Source: Pisaster brevispinus (taxonomy: Eukaryota; Echinodermata; Asteroidea; Forcipulatida; Asteriidae). From it: a DNA stretch of 64,000 nucleotides. The stretch spans positions 186,001 to 250,000 of the forward strand of contig JAMKCF010000032.1 in the NCBI GenBank assembly GCA_023634235.1, in the 5' to 3' direction. Both the position numbers and the translations under genes were made by a program. Positions within the stretch are counted from its first letter, which is position 1; the number at the start of each line of letters is the position of its first letter. A model generated the notes under the pieces. That model ran no database searches. It was not told where the DNA came from and worked only from the letters and a program-made list of their open reading frames with translations. Below are positions 22,578 to 33,993 of the stretch, piece by piece.

Positions 22578-23210
22578 CTCGTTGATCCCTGTGTAACGAC
22601 AACACTGTGACTGCACACACCTTGATTCTAGTCTAGTGTAGGCAGTCCACATTATGCATTAAAACGTTAACAACTACAGTTCAACATTGAAGTTTTCCGC
22701 TGTAAGCAATGGGGGCGTGGCAAGCTGTAAACCACGATGATCACTGTTCAAATCCCCCCTAGAGGTCCCCCTTCTCCTTTCCCCTGGAAACATGCCGTCC
22801 TACATAAGCCGATCAGTTTGACAGTAATTAAATTGGGTGCGAGATATTAGCAGGTAATTTTACCGTACTTCTCCAGTTCTTTTCTCTCCTCGTACCCCCA
22901 TGGTGGACACAGCGATAGGGAATGTCTCATGGACAGATAAATCATCCCTTTTTGCCTGGCCGGGCACGATATATTGGCACGATATATTGGCGCGATGAAT
23001 GGCAGCCGAGCATTCGCTGAGCGTGCTTGTGTGCGTAATTCATTCTCCAAACTTCTCCCCGTCATTGCAGTACAAGCTGAGAGGCGATTAGTAGCCAGCG
23101 TAACGCCAGGGCTGTGACGGGTGACCAGAGAGCCTCCCCCCTCCCCAATAATCAGTTAGTTAACTATAGGCAATCAACCCTATGTTATGACTAGCCTGGA
23201 TTGAGTCCCT

Positions 23211-23353
23211 GGGGTGGATTTCACAAAGAGTTAAGACTAGTCTTATCTCGAGTTAGGACGAGTTACTCGTCCTAACTTAAGGACTAGCCTTAAGTTTTTA
23301 TTAACTCCTAGGACTAGTCCTAAGTTAGGACTATCTTTGTGAAATCAAACCCC
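23211..23353. mobile_element. Palindromic MITE (143 bp)
   Basis: The ends GGGGTGGATTTCACAAAG and CTTTGTGAAATCAAACCCC are imperfect inverted repeats. The interior is a series of AGGACTAGTCCTAA-like words that keep folding on themselves. No transposase is encoded and no clear target-site duplication is visible. Confidence 0.75.
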
Positions 23354-23555
23354 TGATGGGGTAAATGAAAATGAAAGCCTTCTTTGAAAGTTGAAGGTGG
23401 GGGTAAGAGCGGGATGTGGTCAATTCAAACCTAATGTTTCTATAACTCACTATGGATTTAATTGTTTTTATAATATAATAAAGACATTTGGTGGTAAATG
23501 AAAAAGACATTTTTCCCCAGACGGGAGGGGGAGGAGATAGCTGGTAAATTACAAT

Positions 23556-23667
23556 TTAATTTCTGTTTTCACAATTTATTCAGGTACTTTACAACTTAAT
23601 GTCTGTTTTCACAATTTATTCAGGTATTAATGTACGATTTAATGTCTGTTTTCACAATTTATTCTGA
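23556..23667. repeat. Tandem repeat, about 44-bp unit, 2.5-3 copies
   Basis: TGTCTGTTTTCACAATTTAT occurs three times, the first two followed by TCAGGTA. Copies differ by a few substitutions. Confidence 0.88.
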
Positions 23668-25314
23668 ACTGTAAGACATACAAAATCTTGTTAAAAAGAA
23701 ATTTAATCGATTAAGTGAAGCACATTGATTTATAATGCTATAAAAAAAGTTTTTGCAGCAAACTCGGCGCCAAAACATAGTTCAGTTGAATTTATACTTA
23801 TACACAGCCCTCGGCACAAAAACATCAGTCTATGCCTGTTCAAAACATTAATTAGAGTCAAAACATGCATGGAGGCAAGGTCCACACTAACAAACAAGGC
23901 CATGTTGCAGCTCTCCCTCTTGAACAAAAACCAAGTGAACATGATTAATTACACTGATGAGCGCAATCAAGAGAGGACACGGCTATACTAACTGGCAAAA
24001 CAAAACATGAACTCGGAGCAAATGGCAGAAACGAACACAAACAGCTTGTGATTAATTTACACCTGAACGTCCACAGTGCAGTGTTTGATTACTTCTTGTA
24101 TACTCCATGGACGCATATAGAATCAGACAGACTAGATGGTCAATATTGGCTGGTCATCTCGTGGCTGAAGAAAAAAACAAAAACCACATGGACTGTTGGA
24201 GCGTGGATCCCGTGGGTGGACAGGAGCGCACACGTGTCCGTCAATTCTTCTCCATGGTCTGACTGTCTACTCTTTAAATTAACTTGCTCTGCTCTTGAGT
24301 TTTGAGATAGTGCGTGTTCTCGTGGGAGCATTCCCTCGCTGTTAATTTTTTGATGTGGTCGCTGGACATGGATTTAATTAATTCGTGAATAGAAATGAAA
24401 TTTTAGAAGTGATTTTGTCCATCTTTTGAAAATCAAATAATATTTTACCTCGAATTCTGCAATCTGTATCCAAGTGTTATCCTAGGAACTCTAACTTATT
24501 ATGCCAAGACTACGCACGAAACGTTACAAACAATCCGTCGTCTCCGTCATCAGCTTAATAAACTCTAATTGAATTGTTGAAATCAAGTTCTTTGATTATC
24601 TTGTGTATAACATCTGCATGTACTTTTTTGGTTTTATTATGATTAAGAATATTGCAATTTCCCCATTTCAGTGTTTGCCTAATATTGTTAATACTCTGAA
24701 ATGTTTCTATTCCCGGGCACATCTTTATTGTCAGTGTTATTTAATGTTTTAGAGTAGAAGTTGTCTTTGTAAACCAAATAGATTTTAGTCCGTGTACTTT
24801 TTTCTCGGTGAAACTGAAAGAAAGAAATTGAATTGAGTTAATTATTCTGCACAGGATTTGAAAAGTGGATATTTAAAGCAGACCAAGATACACAAGCTAG
24901 GAACAGGGTTGGGAGTTGTACTGGTAAACTCAGGGGTGTTGTAGACCAATCCATTGTGGATGACCTGCCTAAAAGCCTGCACGCATTCAGGGCTCCAAAT
25001 TAACACTGGACCGCAGGCCCCAGTCCAGCTACCTGCAGCCTGTTTCTAGCACCTAGTTTAAGCTCTGTAAACAAACGGCATTGGTGTATCAGGTTCACTG
25101 CCAACAAACTACGAGAAAATATAATTGCCAAGTTTACTTTGAAGCTACCATTTGAACAAGTATTTTCTCAACTGTTTCTGTAGAAAACTTTAAAATATTT
25201 TGAAAGTTTTGTTTACCACAAACCAAGTTTACAGGGCTGTTAAGCAAACATAGTTGTTGAGCATGGCACTACAGAGATAGGTTACTAGCAAAAGTACCAT
25301 GCAATGCATAGATT
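23668..25314. other. Noncoding DNA, presumed unc13 intron
   Basis: No gene, RNA or clear repeat. Frames at 23725-23991 and 24048-24305 overlap opposite-strand frames and lack domains. A 'GGGCTCCAAATTAACACTGGA' word near 24990 may be a dispersed-repeat fragment. Confidence 0.5.
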
Positions 25315-25452
25315 TGTCAAGCTTTAGGCTGTGGTCAAAGTAGCAGCTTACAGCTACGGCTATAGCTAGATTTCCGTGTCATCATATGCATTGAAGTATT
25401 AAATCCTTGAGTACACCCTTAGCCACAGTCGTAGCCGTAGCTGTAGCCACCA
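25315..25452. repeat. Inverted repeat of GTAGCC/GGCTAC words upstream of the unc13 exon
   Basis: CAGCTACGGCTATAGCT at about 25350 faces CGTAGCCGTAGCTGTAGCC at about 25428-25449, separated by about 65 bases. It ends about 385 bp before the exon acceptor. Confidence 0.6.
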
Positions 25453-25836
25453 ATTTGGCCTTATATTCAGCTCATGAACAGGTCTGTGAAATCGGGACAA
25501 AGATTGAGAGAGATGCAGAAAGAATAGCCTCGCATCCTGCATTGAGAAATTCCCTCTTCTTCTTTATCGTAAATGTGACCCATCCATTATCAGAATAGAG
25601 TCATCTGTCTCCTTCATTGGACATTATAACTGTAGGGGGATATCATCAATAAAACAAGAAAACACCTCCGATGGGATTCCTGTTACCGCACACTACGTAC
25701 AGTGCACTTGCGCACCATGCACTCCCCGTCAAATTGATCCTGGGACGGATGCAAATGCATGTACGTTCTGTACTCTGCAGTCGTAATGCTTATAGTCCTC
25801 ATGTGTAACCGTCATCTCACATTTTCCGCTCGACAG

Positions 25837-25936
25837 ATAAATTCAACTCCTACGTGACCCTTAAGCTCCAGAATGTGAAGTCGACCACGGTGGCCGTTAA
25901 AGGAAGCCGCCCCTCCTGGGAGCAGGATTTCATGTT
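25837..25936 (+). CDS. unc13: UNC13/Munc13 C2A-domain exon (internal, 100 nt)
   Basis: UNC13 is the presynaptic active-zone protein that primes synaptic vesicles by opening syntaxin for SNARE assembly; its N-terminal C2A domain binds RIM or homodimerises and does not bind calcium. The 32 complete codons read [17 protein letters not shown], then [15 protein letters not shown]. They match the beta-strand region of Munc13-1/ubMunc13-2 C2A (FNTYVTLKVQNVKST...PSWEQDFMF) nearly residue for residue. The exon starts after TTTTCCGCTCGACAG and ends before GTAAGT. Two bases precede the first codon and two follow the last, so a first exon ending in G would give Asp before the first Lys, and the next exon completes Phe in DFMF. 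This phasing and size agree with vertebrate UNC13 exon 2 as I recall it. The short UNC13 isoforms lacking C2A would not contain it. The downstream exon (EINRLDLGL in vertebrates) was not found in the window. The exon is GC-richer than its flanks. Confidence 0.93.
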
Positions 25937-26464
25937 GTAAGTACACACTCAACCTTTGCTTCTTCTTTCCTTCTACATTTGTGCGTTGTAAGTACGCTGT
26001 GGTGGTACAGTTTTTCTTGTTAGAGTTGATCACCGGCAGAAAGACTAGTTTTTAAAAGATACACACCGTAAATTTGTGTTCTGGTTGAGTTTTGTGACAA
26101 TAAAGGAGCTGTTGGTAAAACAACCACTGACCTTTCTCGAGGAACAGCATGTGACTTGTCAGGATTTGTCCTGATTTCAGGATTACTCACTGATCTCACG
26201 GTGCCTTTTAGGTTTTCTTGAAAGAGGCAAACTTGCCATCGCAAAGATGAAAAGACTTGGCTCTTGTTGTGACGAGACCTCTACATATCTATTTGAAATG
26301 ATGTAGAGAGTCTGTAAACCAGTCTGTAATGTCAAGAGGAAAGAGGAAATTGTCAAGAGGAAATTGTTATTCAATTTTCAGGTTTTTTATATTTTCAATC
26401 TCATCCCTGTTATCACCAATGCTGCTCCTAAAAAACTGGAGTTGCATGGCTTTACACATTTATA
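25937..26464 (+). other. Start of unc13 intron, with a duplicated donor-like site
   Basis: The donor GTTGTAAGTAC is repeated exactly 51 nt downstream (GTAAGT at 25988). The frames on the minus strand here are shadows. Nothing else is supported. Confidence 0.6.
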
Positions 26465-26830
26465 ACTAATAAATAATAAGAAGAAATAATGACTAGTTTT
26501 TATATAGCGCTTTATCTATGGGCATCTCAAAGCACTTAATCATTATTTATTTCCAGACAGGTTTTCACATTTTTTTAAATTTAAGAGACCCTTTTATGTA
26601 ACACCTTGTAAGGGTTTAGAAGGTACTGAGCGCACTCAGCAGCTACTGCCAGTAAAACAGGGGCAAACCCTTTCTCTTAGCGATAAGTGTAACTGGGTTC
26701 TTTTACATGCAATACACGACACATGGGAGCTACGGCTTTATGTCCCATCCGAAGGACGAAGCTATAATTTTTAAGTGTCTTGCTTGCTTGAGAACACAAG
26801 TGCCAAGACTGAGACTTGACCCCACACCCA
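26465..26830 (-). mobile_element. tRNA-derived SINE-L copy 2, head truncated
   Basis: Read on the minus strand it contains the GGACATAAAGCCG, AGAACCCAGTT and GGGTTTGCCCC words of the family body and a 3' end with ATATAGCGCT-type word and A/T-rich tail at 26465-26520. The tRNA-like head is cut at 26830, where a K-B MITE begins. Confidence 0.75.
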
Positions 26831-27010
26831 TAAAGGCAGGGTATACCTTTGATAGTTACTGAAAAAATTAATGACCATAAAGACTTACTTGGTAAGAAGC
26901 ACTGCAGCTGTCGATAATGTATAACATTTTGAGAAATGATTCCCTTCTAAGAAACTTGGTTTTAGAGAAAGGGATTCAAAAAAATTCCAATCTGAGAAAA
27001 GTTTTGTGCA
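26831..27010 (+). mobile_element. Truncated Kolobok-like MITE (family K-B), abutting a SINE
   Basis: It begins AAAGGCAGGGTATACCTTTG and continues with ATTAATGACCATAAAGACTT and GTAAGAAGCACTGCAGCTGT as in the minus-strand copy ending at 17630. The right end is missing. The flank CATAA may be a mutated TTAA. Confidence 0.65.
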
Positions 27011-29895
27011 TGAAACATGAACTCATGCTCTATTTACAAGTATCTTAAGATGTAGATGCCTAAACAAGCTGAATTTTTCAAAAACCAATCCTGAAATCGT
27101 AGGCTGTCTTCTGATCTTCAAGCTCTTGAGTTTGAAGATGCTGTCCACTTGTTTTCAGGAAGGCACCGATTTACCTGAATCGCCCGAGGAACGCATACAA
27201 CAAAACTTGACTTGATTCCCTGAACAGTAGTGTCGGTCAGAGAGAAGGAAAAAAAAGAGAGTAATGTCTTTAGCGTCGCGTTTCAGATGCCCTGTGGCCG
27301 GAGAAGAACTCCTGTATTTGTTTTACATGTTATCAATACAGAAATAACCGAATTTGACAAAAACTAGTTGCGCTCCCAAAACAAAAGGAGAGCACGTGTG
27401 ACATGTTGACGGGACTCATAACAACCGCAGGGATTCTTGGCTTCATAACCTTTTTTTTCCTTCCCCTCCAATTCACGGAGAAAAGAATAACAAAAAGGTA
27501 CATTGAAAACTGTGGAAGGGCCTGAAGTGGTTTTGTTATTAAGCTGTCCAACCTTGTTTTAAAATCACATTGTTGAACAATGTTGTAATTATTGAAAAGG
27601 TCCCTGTCCAATTGGACAACAGGTGTTTCTTAAGAGTACTTGACTTGTTCCCATATCTTTATTTAGCGCTGGTTTAAACATTTTTTTCTTTTGACAGGTC
27701 ACGTCATTTGTCCTACTTGAATTTACAATCAAAACGAACCTATGTAACTTGTAATTGGGTTAGGATGTTTAACCGGTTTGCCGTTTAACTGTAAACAAAC
27801 GTTGAAATCCGTTTCAAAATTTTCTGACAGAAACGACAAATTGAGACCTTCCTTTTGTTTGAAATGTTAGCCCCAGACACCATCCAGGGAGAATGATTGA
27901 CATCCCTTTTTTTTTGGTGGATTGTTTCTCATGTTAATCCCTTATAAATGTAATTAATTATTTTCAATCCCCTACAATTTGTTTTACATTTTGCTTTGTA
28001 CACTGCCCTGGCACATTAAGTGTGATGTGCCCAGCAGTTTCCTCTTTGGTCTTTGATGCAATTAAAAAGAGATATGGCTGTTAGGACTTAAACGTCAAGA
28101 AATACATAGACGAGTAGAGATTGCTGAAAGAGACTGCCGGCAGTGGTCCAGAATTGGCCTCTGTCCAGCAATGCATATAGGCCAAGTTCCCAAGAGGGCT
28201 TCCATTTAATTGCAGAAATGAATTGGATTGTAGTTCACCCCAGAGACTGACCACCTCACGACAGCAGACTAATTGTCAAACGATAATTACAAAGATGTCT
28301 GTGTTTGCGCCTCCCAGTGATGTGGGGGGGGGGGTAGGTTGGGGGATATGATTGGTTGTTTGGTTGTGAAGTTTCAAACTGAATGAAAGGTCGCTTCAGT
28401 AAGAGGACGCTGAGATATTATTGGTGTATTTCCATTATTTTGGTGTGAATCAATAATGGCATTAATTGGCTTGTCTACCTTTCCCCCATTGAAAGTGTTT
28501 CAAATTTTAAAAAAGAATGTCTGGATATTTTCTTCCACTAAAATTTGAGTCAAACGTTGTTCGATAAATAGTTTTAAAATACCAACAAAACATAGAGAAA
28601 AATAAAAGTGACAGTAGGCCAGGCAAAGTGATAAGAATAATACACTTGATTAAGTGCATGAGTTTGTTTGCTTCACCAATGTAAGTGGGACCAAGGTGGT
28701 CCCGTAAAATGTTCCATTCATGTGTCACGTTGGCAGGGCTAATTAAATCCACCCTAAGGCATTTGTATCGGTTACCCGAGTTACCATATAATCTTGAAAT
28801 TCTCTTTGTGAAAGTTCAAGTTGTGACCAAAATAGAGTTTAGGGAACAAGTCAGCTTTGTCGACCTTGTGTAAGGTTTGTGACCCAGCATTAATTGTTTC
28901 AGTTATAATACACAACGCTACTATGGTTAAACAGGTTCCAATGTTCAAAATATGGGCGAGACTTGCACAGTCTCTACACAGCCAAATATTGGGTGGATTT
29001 AATCGACCAGAAGTAAAGCCAGATTTAAGAATCACATCTGAGTACAATTTCTTTGAAGAAACTCTTCAATTTCAAAGACTCTTTAGCTCGATGCTAAAAT
29101 CACAAATCACTGGTCTCGGCCTGCGGTCCAATGTAAATATCGAGAACTCATATTACATTATTGAGACTGTTACCCATCGCTCAGCAAACAAATGCAATCA
29201 GCAACATTTTCTGCTTAAAACAGTTTTATGAATCTAGGCGAAGGTATTTACCACTTTAAGAATGTAACAGAAAAAAAAAATAATCTAAACATGAAGCCCT
29301 CACTTTAAAGAGAAATATGAATCTGTGTTCACACTCCACAAAGATTGTATATTGATTTGTCTTGAACCCTTTTTCTGAATCTCCCGATAATACCCAACTT
29401 AGCTTGCCTGCCATCTTCGCATCCTATCAGATCTATTTCTCTCGGTCCTGGACTCTAGGACGTTGTCGATTGAGGTTTTAAATGCACGGAGGTGGATTAC
29501 GTGTGACAGGCTGGAAACTGTAGCTTTTTGAACTTATTCAATTGCGAACGACCGAACGCACATCAAAGACCATTCAACGCTCCCGTTCCATATCTGTCCT
29601 GAAATACACAACTGAGAAAATAGAATTAGCTGTTGCAAACTGCTTACCAACCAAAAAGGACCTATGGTATAAACGACCCCCCCAAAAAGAGTTAATGGCC
29701 TGACTTAACAGAGACCTTCTCGAAGGCTTTACCCCATAAACTCATTCTTAACAAGCTCCACCAAATTTGATACTACGACACCAGGAGTGTCATTTCTGAC
29801 AGACACGGAGCATAATAAATGAACACTATTATTATTACTGGTATAATTATCTTTTTGGTTTCCCATCTGTCAGATAGCGGCATCAGTTTCAATCT
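27011..29895. other. Noncoding DNA, presumed unc13 intron
   Basis: A G-run lies at 28323-28333. The 124-codon frame at 28857-29231 is the longest here; it has no recognisable domain, GC-poor codons and no splice evidence. No RNA genes. Confidence 0.5.
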
Positions 29896-29899
29896 TCCT

Positions 29900-30228
29900 G
29901 GCACCCCCAGCATCCTCATTTCTGTCCTTCCTGCATCTGTGCATCAATGCATCTCATCTTTATTAATCATCTGTTTTAAAATACTATTATTTCCATCGCT
30001 TCTACCTCAGTTATTTCTTTCAATTCTATTTCCTGGCATCCTTTGTTCTTTTTCAGGGTGTTTTTTTTCTCATTTTCCTGCCTCCCCTTTCTTCCTTTCC
30101 TTTACTTCCTGTCACTGCCAGTTTTCTCTAAATATTTCCCACCTTCTCTCTTTTGACTCTTCCTGCTTTTCTTGCACCCTGGGTTATTTCCTTCTCCACT
30201 CCCCCCTTTTTTTTTTTTTGGGGGGGGT
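29900..30228 (+). repeat. Pyrimidine-rich tract ending in T-run and G-run
   Basis: About 300 bases are strongly C/T-biased with repeated CCTTC/TTTCC words, ending CCCCCC, a T-run, then GGGGGGGG at about 30197-30228. The bias alone explains the 155-codon Ser/Phe/Pro-rich frame. Homopyrimidine mirror stretches can adopt triplex structure. Confidence 0.75.
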
Positions 30229-30304
30229 AGATTTATACATTTATTCAACAATTTATTCAGCTTTGCTGTTGGGTTGGTATTCATAGTTCCTCAGGCTACT
30301 AAGT

Positions 30305-30445
30305 TGTGAATAGCAAATCTGGGAAAAAAATGTGCCAGCAAATGAAATAAATCAGCAGGAAACCAGTTGAAAACAATTTACAATTCATTTCATTTTGGCT
30401 GGCAACCTTTTTGTTCTGCTGAGCAACCCTTTTCTGGTTCTTGAA
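30305..30445. mobile_element. Family D repeat fragment
   Basis: It contains TTCATTTTGGCTGGCAACC and TTCTGCTGAGCAACCC, matching 18690-18740 and 32815-32850. Confidence 0.55.
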
Positions 30446-30954
30446 CATGTCTGTGTGCCGGTCACAACTGACGGAAGCCATTCCTGGAAGCATGTTTGAT
30501 TCAAGCTGCTATTTCTCTTATATATTACTAAAAAGGTTTTTACGCCGACACACAAGAGGTTTTATTATTTTTAGATTGTTCTTGGAAATTATCAATAAAG
30601 CAGTACCCTTGAAAGTTAAAAACGTATATTTCTGGTAGTCTTGATGCATGCTCTTAGTTGCAGGGTTACAGAATGTACGTAATGCATTGTGTTAATATTG
30701 ACATCAATTGGAATGTACATTTATGTAACATATATATGTATATATATATGTAGGATCAACTGCGATTGTAAACAAACCAAATACCGCTTGTGTTTGTACT
30801 CAGTATCTCTTGTCATCGAGATAATTGCAGAACAAATGTTAATAAATAGAAGTAGATGATTAACTGATTGTTCAGTACAAATGACGTCAATTGGTTTTAG
30901 GCTGATCCGTTGCGATCTGCACAGTATTTCCTTCATTAAACTGATACTGCGAAT
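30446..30954. other. Noncoding DNA with a TA-rich tract
   Basis: An alternating (TA)/(TATG) run lies at 30725-30755. No genes supported. Confidence 0.55.
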
Positions 30955-31090
30955 GTCACTTTCGTTTAGGGAAGGAGATTTTAATTAATATTGATTGAAC
31001 AAAGACAAATTTACTGAGAGCTGGATTTGAACCAGTGACCTCCGGATGAATGCGCCGCCGCTCTGCCAACTGAGCTATCCCTGCCAAAAT
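30955..31090 (-). mobile_element. tRNA-derived SINE-N, copy 2
   Basis: Minus-strand head at about 31086-31012: GGGATAGCTCAGTTGG (A-box) and GGTTCAAATCC (B-box), with ATCCGGAGGTCAC identical to the plus copy at 10080 apart from one or two bases. The anticodon loop has lost the invariant T33, so it is not a functional tRNA. The tail region CAGTAAATTTGTC resembles the other copy. Confidence 0.75.
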
Positions 31091-31111
31091 GCTTGGGCCA
31101 CGGGACAATAA

Positions 31112-31207
31112 ACATACCCGCCCCCGTTCCCTCGCTCAATGTTATTAACCCCAGCTGGAGCGCAGACTGCGCCATAAGAACCAACATTGAACGGGGGCCG
31201 GGGTGCC
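31112..31207. repeat. GC-rich inverted repeat
   Basis: CCCGCCCCCGTTCCCTCGC...AATGTT faces AACATTGAACGGGGGCCGGGG across about 45 bases. It directly adjoins the SINE head and may be a small foldback element. Confidence 0.6.
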
Positions 31208-32440
31208 CAACGAGATATGGCCATGTTTTTCCATTCCCATGCAGGCTCAAACCTTCCTTTAATGACTTATGAATGGCAGAAAACCGATCCAACTTTCATG
31301 CTGAGTTTTTTCTTGAAACACAATTTTGCAAATTCATTGCTTACGGCCTTTTCCCGGTAAAACTTCCGTTACATTCTTCTTCCGGACGCATGATGTAATG
31401 TGTACAGATTTTCATACAATATGCATGGTGTAAAGGTAGTCATGGTGGACAATTTTCCTTGAACTAATTTTTCTTGAAATGCTATAGTTTTGGGGAAATG
31501 ATTGAATCAATTAGTTCATGATCGCTAGTTCAAAATCCGGTGTTTAACTCTTTCAGTGCCAAAGTTTTTGTGTTGATCTGGAGTTTATCAAAGTGAACAT
31601 ATGCAAAAAAGTGTGATTTTAGTTGCTGATGAGAAGAGGTCACAAGATTGGATTAGTAAAAACAAAAATGTATATTTTGAAACAAAAGTTTCAAGATGGT
31701 GAATTTAATTTAGGAAAGGTTACATTTTTCAATTTGACAACAACCTGTGAAGAACCCATGGTCGTTGTCTTTTTTCATTCTGCGCACCCAGTGTTGAGTT
31801 TGTTGATGTATAAAATGAGAGACAACAGCAATCCGGAAGTCTCTATTGTATTGAGTTTTCAATGTGACAATGGCGGGAAGAAATTGGACATCAGCCAAGT
31901 CATTCTCGCATAAGCAGGTGGGCGGGGCTAGCCGCATGACACACAACACACACTAAGCAAATTGCAAGTCTACTTTTTAACACATGGCTACATTTCTGAT
32001 CCACTTTTTTAATTGTTAATTTTATGTGCCATCAGTAATTTCATCGCTAGTTCACACATGCATCTTTCAGTGAGCAGGAATTGCCAATTTTCCGGTGGAT
32101 TTCACCCAGAACTCAACGCAGTGGAAGGACTAGAAATAAATTATTTAACATAAGAAACTACATTCTGATGGAGTAGATTTGAAGAAGATTCTTCATCCCT
32201 GCTGTCTATTGTGTGAATCTTAGTGTACTGCCAAATTGCCCATGTAATAGCAAAACCTTAAAAAAAACTATTATATATCACCCTGCGATAATTGCTTTAC
32301 TGTTGGTGCACCTTTCACTAAGTGCATCCTCTGAAATCCTCACAGATGTTTTTATACAGAATTTCTTTGGTATTGATGCCTAAAGTAGGATACATTCTTT
32401 TAATTTTTATTTTTTATTTTTACATTTTCTTTTTTAAAGG
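31208..32440. other. Noncoding DNA
   Basis: The 96-codon frame at 31623-31913 overlaps an antisense frame and shows no domain. No RNA genes or clear repeats. Confidence 0.5.
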
Positions 32441-32447
32441 TATTATA

Positions 32448-32520
32448 CAGGATTGGTAGAGCTGACAAAATAGTCGCAGACAGTGTTCATGTTTTGTGTG
32501 ATCAACCACAAACCATTAAC
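32448..32520 (+). mobile_element. Truncated K-C MITE end with TTAA
   Basis: TTAA (32444-32447) is followed by AGGTATTATACAGGATTGG, the K-C terminus. The family's ATGTTTTGTGTGATCAAC block follows. The remainder is missing. Confidence 0.65.
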
Positions 32521-32539
32521 CATGGCCCCGGTATTGAAC

Positions 32540-32905
32540 ATTTGCTAAGCAAAGAATGATCTTGTTTAGCAGCAACGTGTCATCAGCAGCACCACTGAAA
32601 TGACACTTGTAAACATGGTTGTAACTGGTGCCCTGCTACGTTTGTGCAGAAGCGAAACAAAATTGTCAAACAGTATTTTCTGCTTGTCAACTTTTGGAGC
32701 CCAGATGATTGTCCAATTTCATTCAGCTGTTTAGCAGAACTACAGCTTAGCAACTTTCTCAGTGTTAATGCGAAAGTGAGTGGGGCACCAGTTGCAATAA
32801 AGCAAACATATAGGATGTTGGCTGGTAACCTATTCTGCTAAGCAAGATTTGTCTTTGCTTAGCAATTATTTGTGCTTACAGGCTTCAAAAATTCGGGCCC
32901 ATCTC
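32540..32905. mobile_element. Family D repeat, long copy
   Basis: TTTGCTAAGCAAAGAA at about 32538 and TTTGCTTAGCAATTATTTGTGC at about 32852 are inverted. The right end GGCTTCAAAAATTCGGGCCC corresponds to the family terminus. The 65-codon frame inside is a reading of the repeat. Confidence 0.65.
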
Positions 32906-33626
32906 TTAAAAGACAAGACAGGATTATGATTACGAATTATCCCAGATGGTCAGGAAAGACAATGCCCTTTCTGATAACAGCTTAAATCCTCTTTGCGATT
33001 CCCTCCCTGAGGACTCGTAGAGTGTTAACCCCCTGGATGTCAAAGAGCATTTACGGAGGGATTTCATATTCAATTGAATTCTCTCGAGTTTTGTAATTGG
33101 ATGCGCATTTTAAAGAGGGCACCGCTGTATAATAGCGGGTGATCGTATTGGAATAACCTATAACTATAAAGATGCACACTTTGTTTGAGTTGTACATCTT
33201 GAGTTCTTAGCAGGGTTTCTGTGGATCTTTAAAAAAAGTATGAAAAATGCTTAAATTAAACTATCCAAATTTAAAGCCTTAAAAAGCATTCAAAAGTATT
33301 ACATTCAGTTATTTGAGTTCTTAAGTTTAACTAATTAGATGAAGGGTGTTATGAATTTCCCATCAGCTTGAAGAGAATCAAATAACGCTGAATGTAAAAA
33401 AGTAACAAAATATGAGCAGTTGTAGCTGTTTCTATCCTGCTTAATTCACTTATTGTTGGTCTTAAATGTTGTGAAGTGATAGCATTAAAAGGGTCTTAAA
33501 AAGTCTTAAATTGTTTTGTTTTTTCTAAGTGTGCAGATCCCTGTCTTTGGTGCATGTTTCATTGCAAAGACAAACAAAAACAGTGTGATAGTTTGTCCAC
33601 CTTCAATATGTGGCTTTCTTTGTATA
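32906..33626. other. Noncoding DNA
   Basis: AT-rich, with loosely repeated 'AAAAAGTCTTAAA/AAAGCCTTAAAAAGC' words. No genes supported. Confidence 0.5.
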
Positions 33627-33993
33627 GGTATTATACAGGATTAGTAAGGATTAAAAACACTGTTGATTTTAGTCTGAAAGCTTACTGATTATGAAGTTCA
33701 TACTCAAACCATTTATTCTGTGCAACAAATCCCTCTGAAATGGAGTCGTATTCAAGAAAAACTGTATCTGAAAACCTAAATTATGCAACAGCTGGTTACG
33801 GTTGTTACGACCGAAATTAAGGACAATGTGTGTACATTCTGAACATTTTGCATGCTTTTTCACTATTTTCTCCTGACTCACGGATTAAGCCCAAATCTTT
33901 GCAGGTTTGTTATTTCATTTATATTGTTGATCACACAAAACATGAACAGTGTCTCTGACAATTTTTGCAGCTCTACGAATCATGTATAATACC
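33627..33993. mobile_element. Complete TIR element, family K-C (MITE)
   Basis: The left end GGTATTATACAGGATTAGTA and the right end, read inward, GGTATTATACATGATTCGTA, match at 17 of 20 positions. The interior carries a GTTGATCACACAAAACATGAAC block that is the reverse of the block in the 32448 copy. No transposase. The short minus frame at 33669-33881 is internal to it. Confidence 0.75.

Noticed and set aside
28857..29231. 124-residue protein on the plus strand
   Set aside because: AT-rich codons, no domain, no splice sites; length is within chance for a 64-kb AT-rich window searched in six frames.
29819..30286. 155-residue protein
   Set aside because: Explained by a pyrimidine-rich tract; no domain, no conserved pattern.
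31012..31086. tRNA gene on the minus strand
   Set aside because: It lacks the invariant T33 and is the same SINE family.
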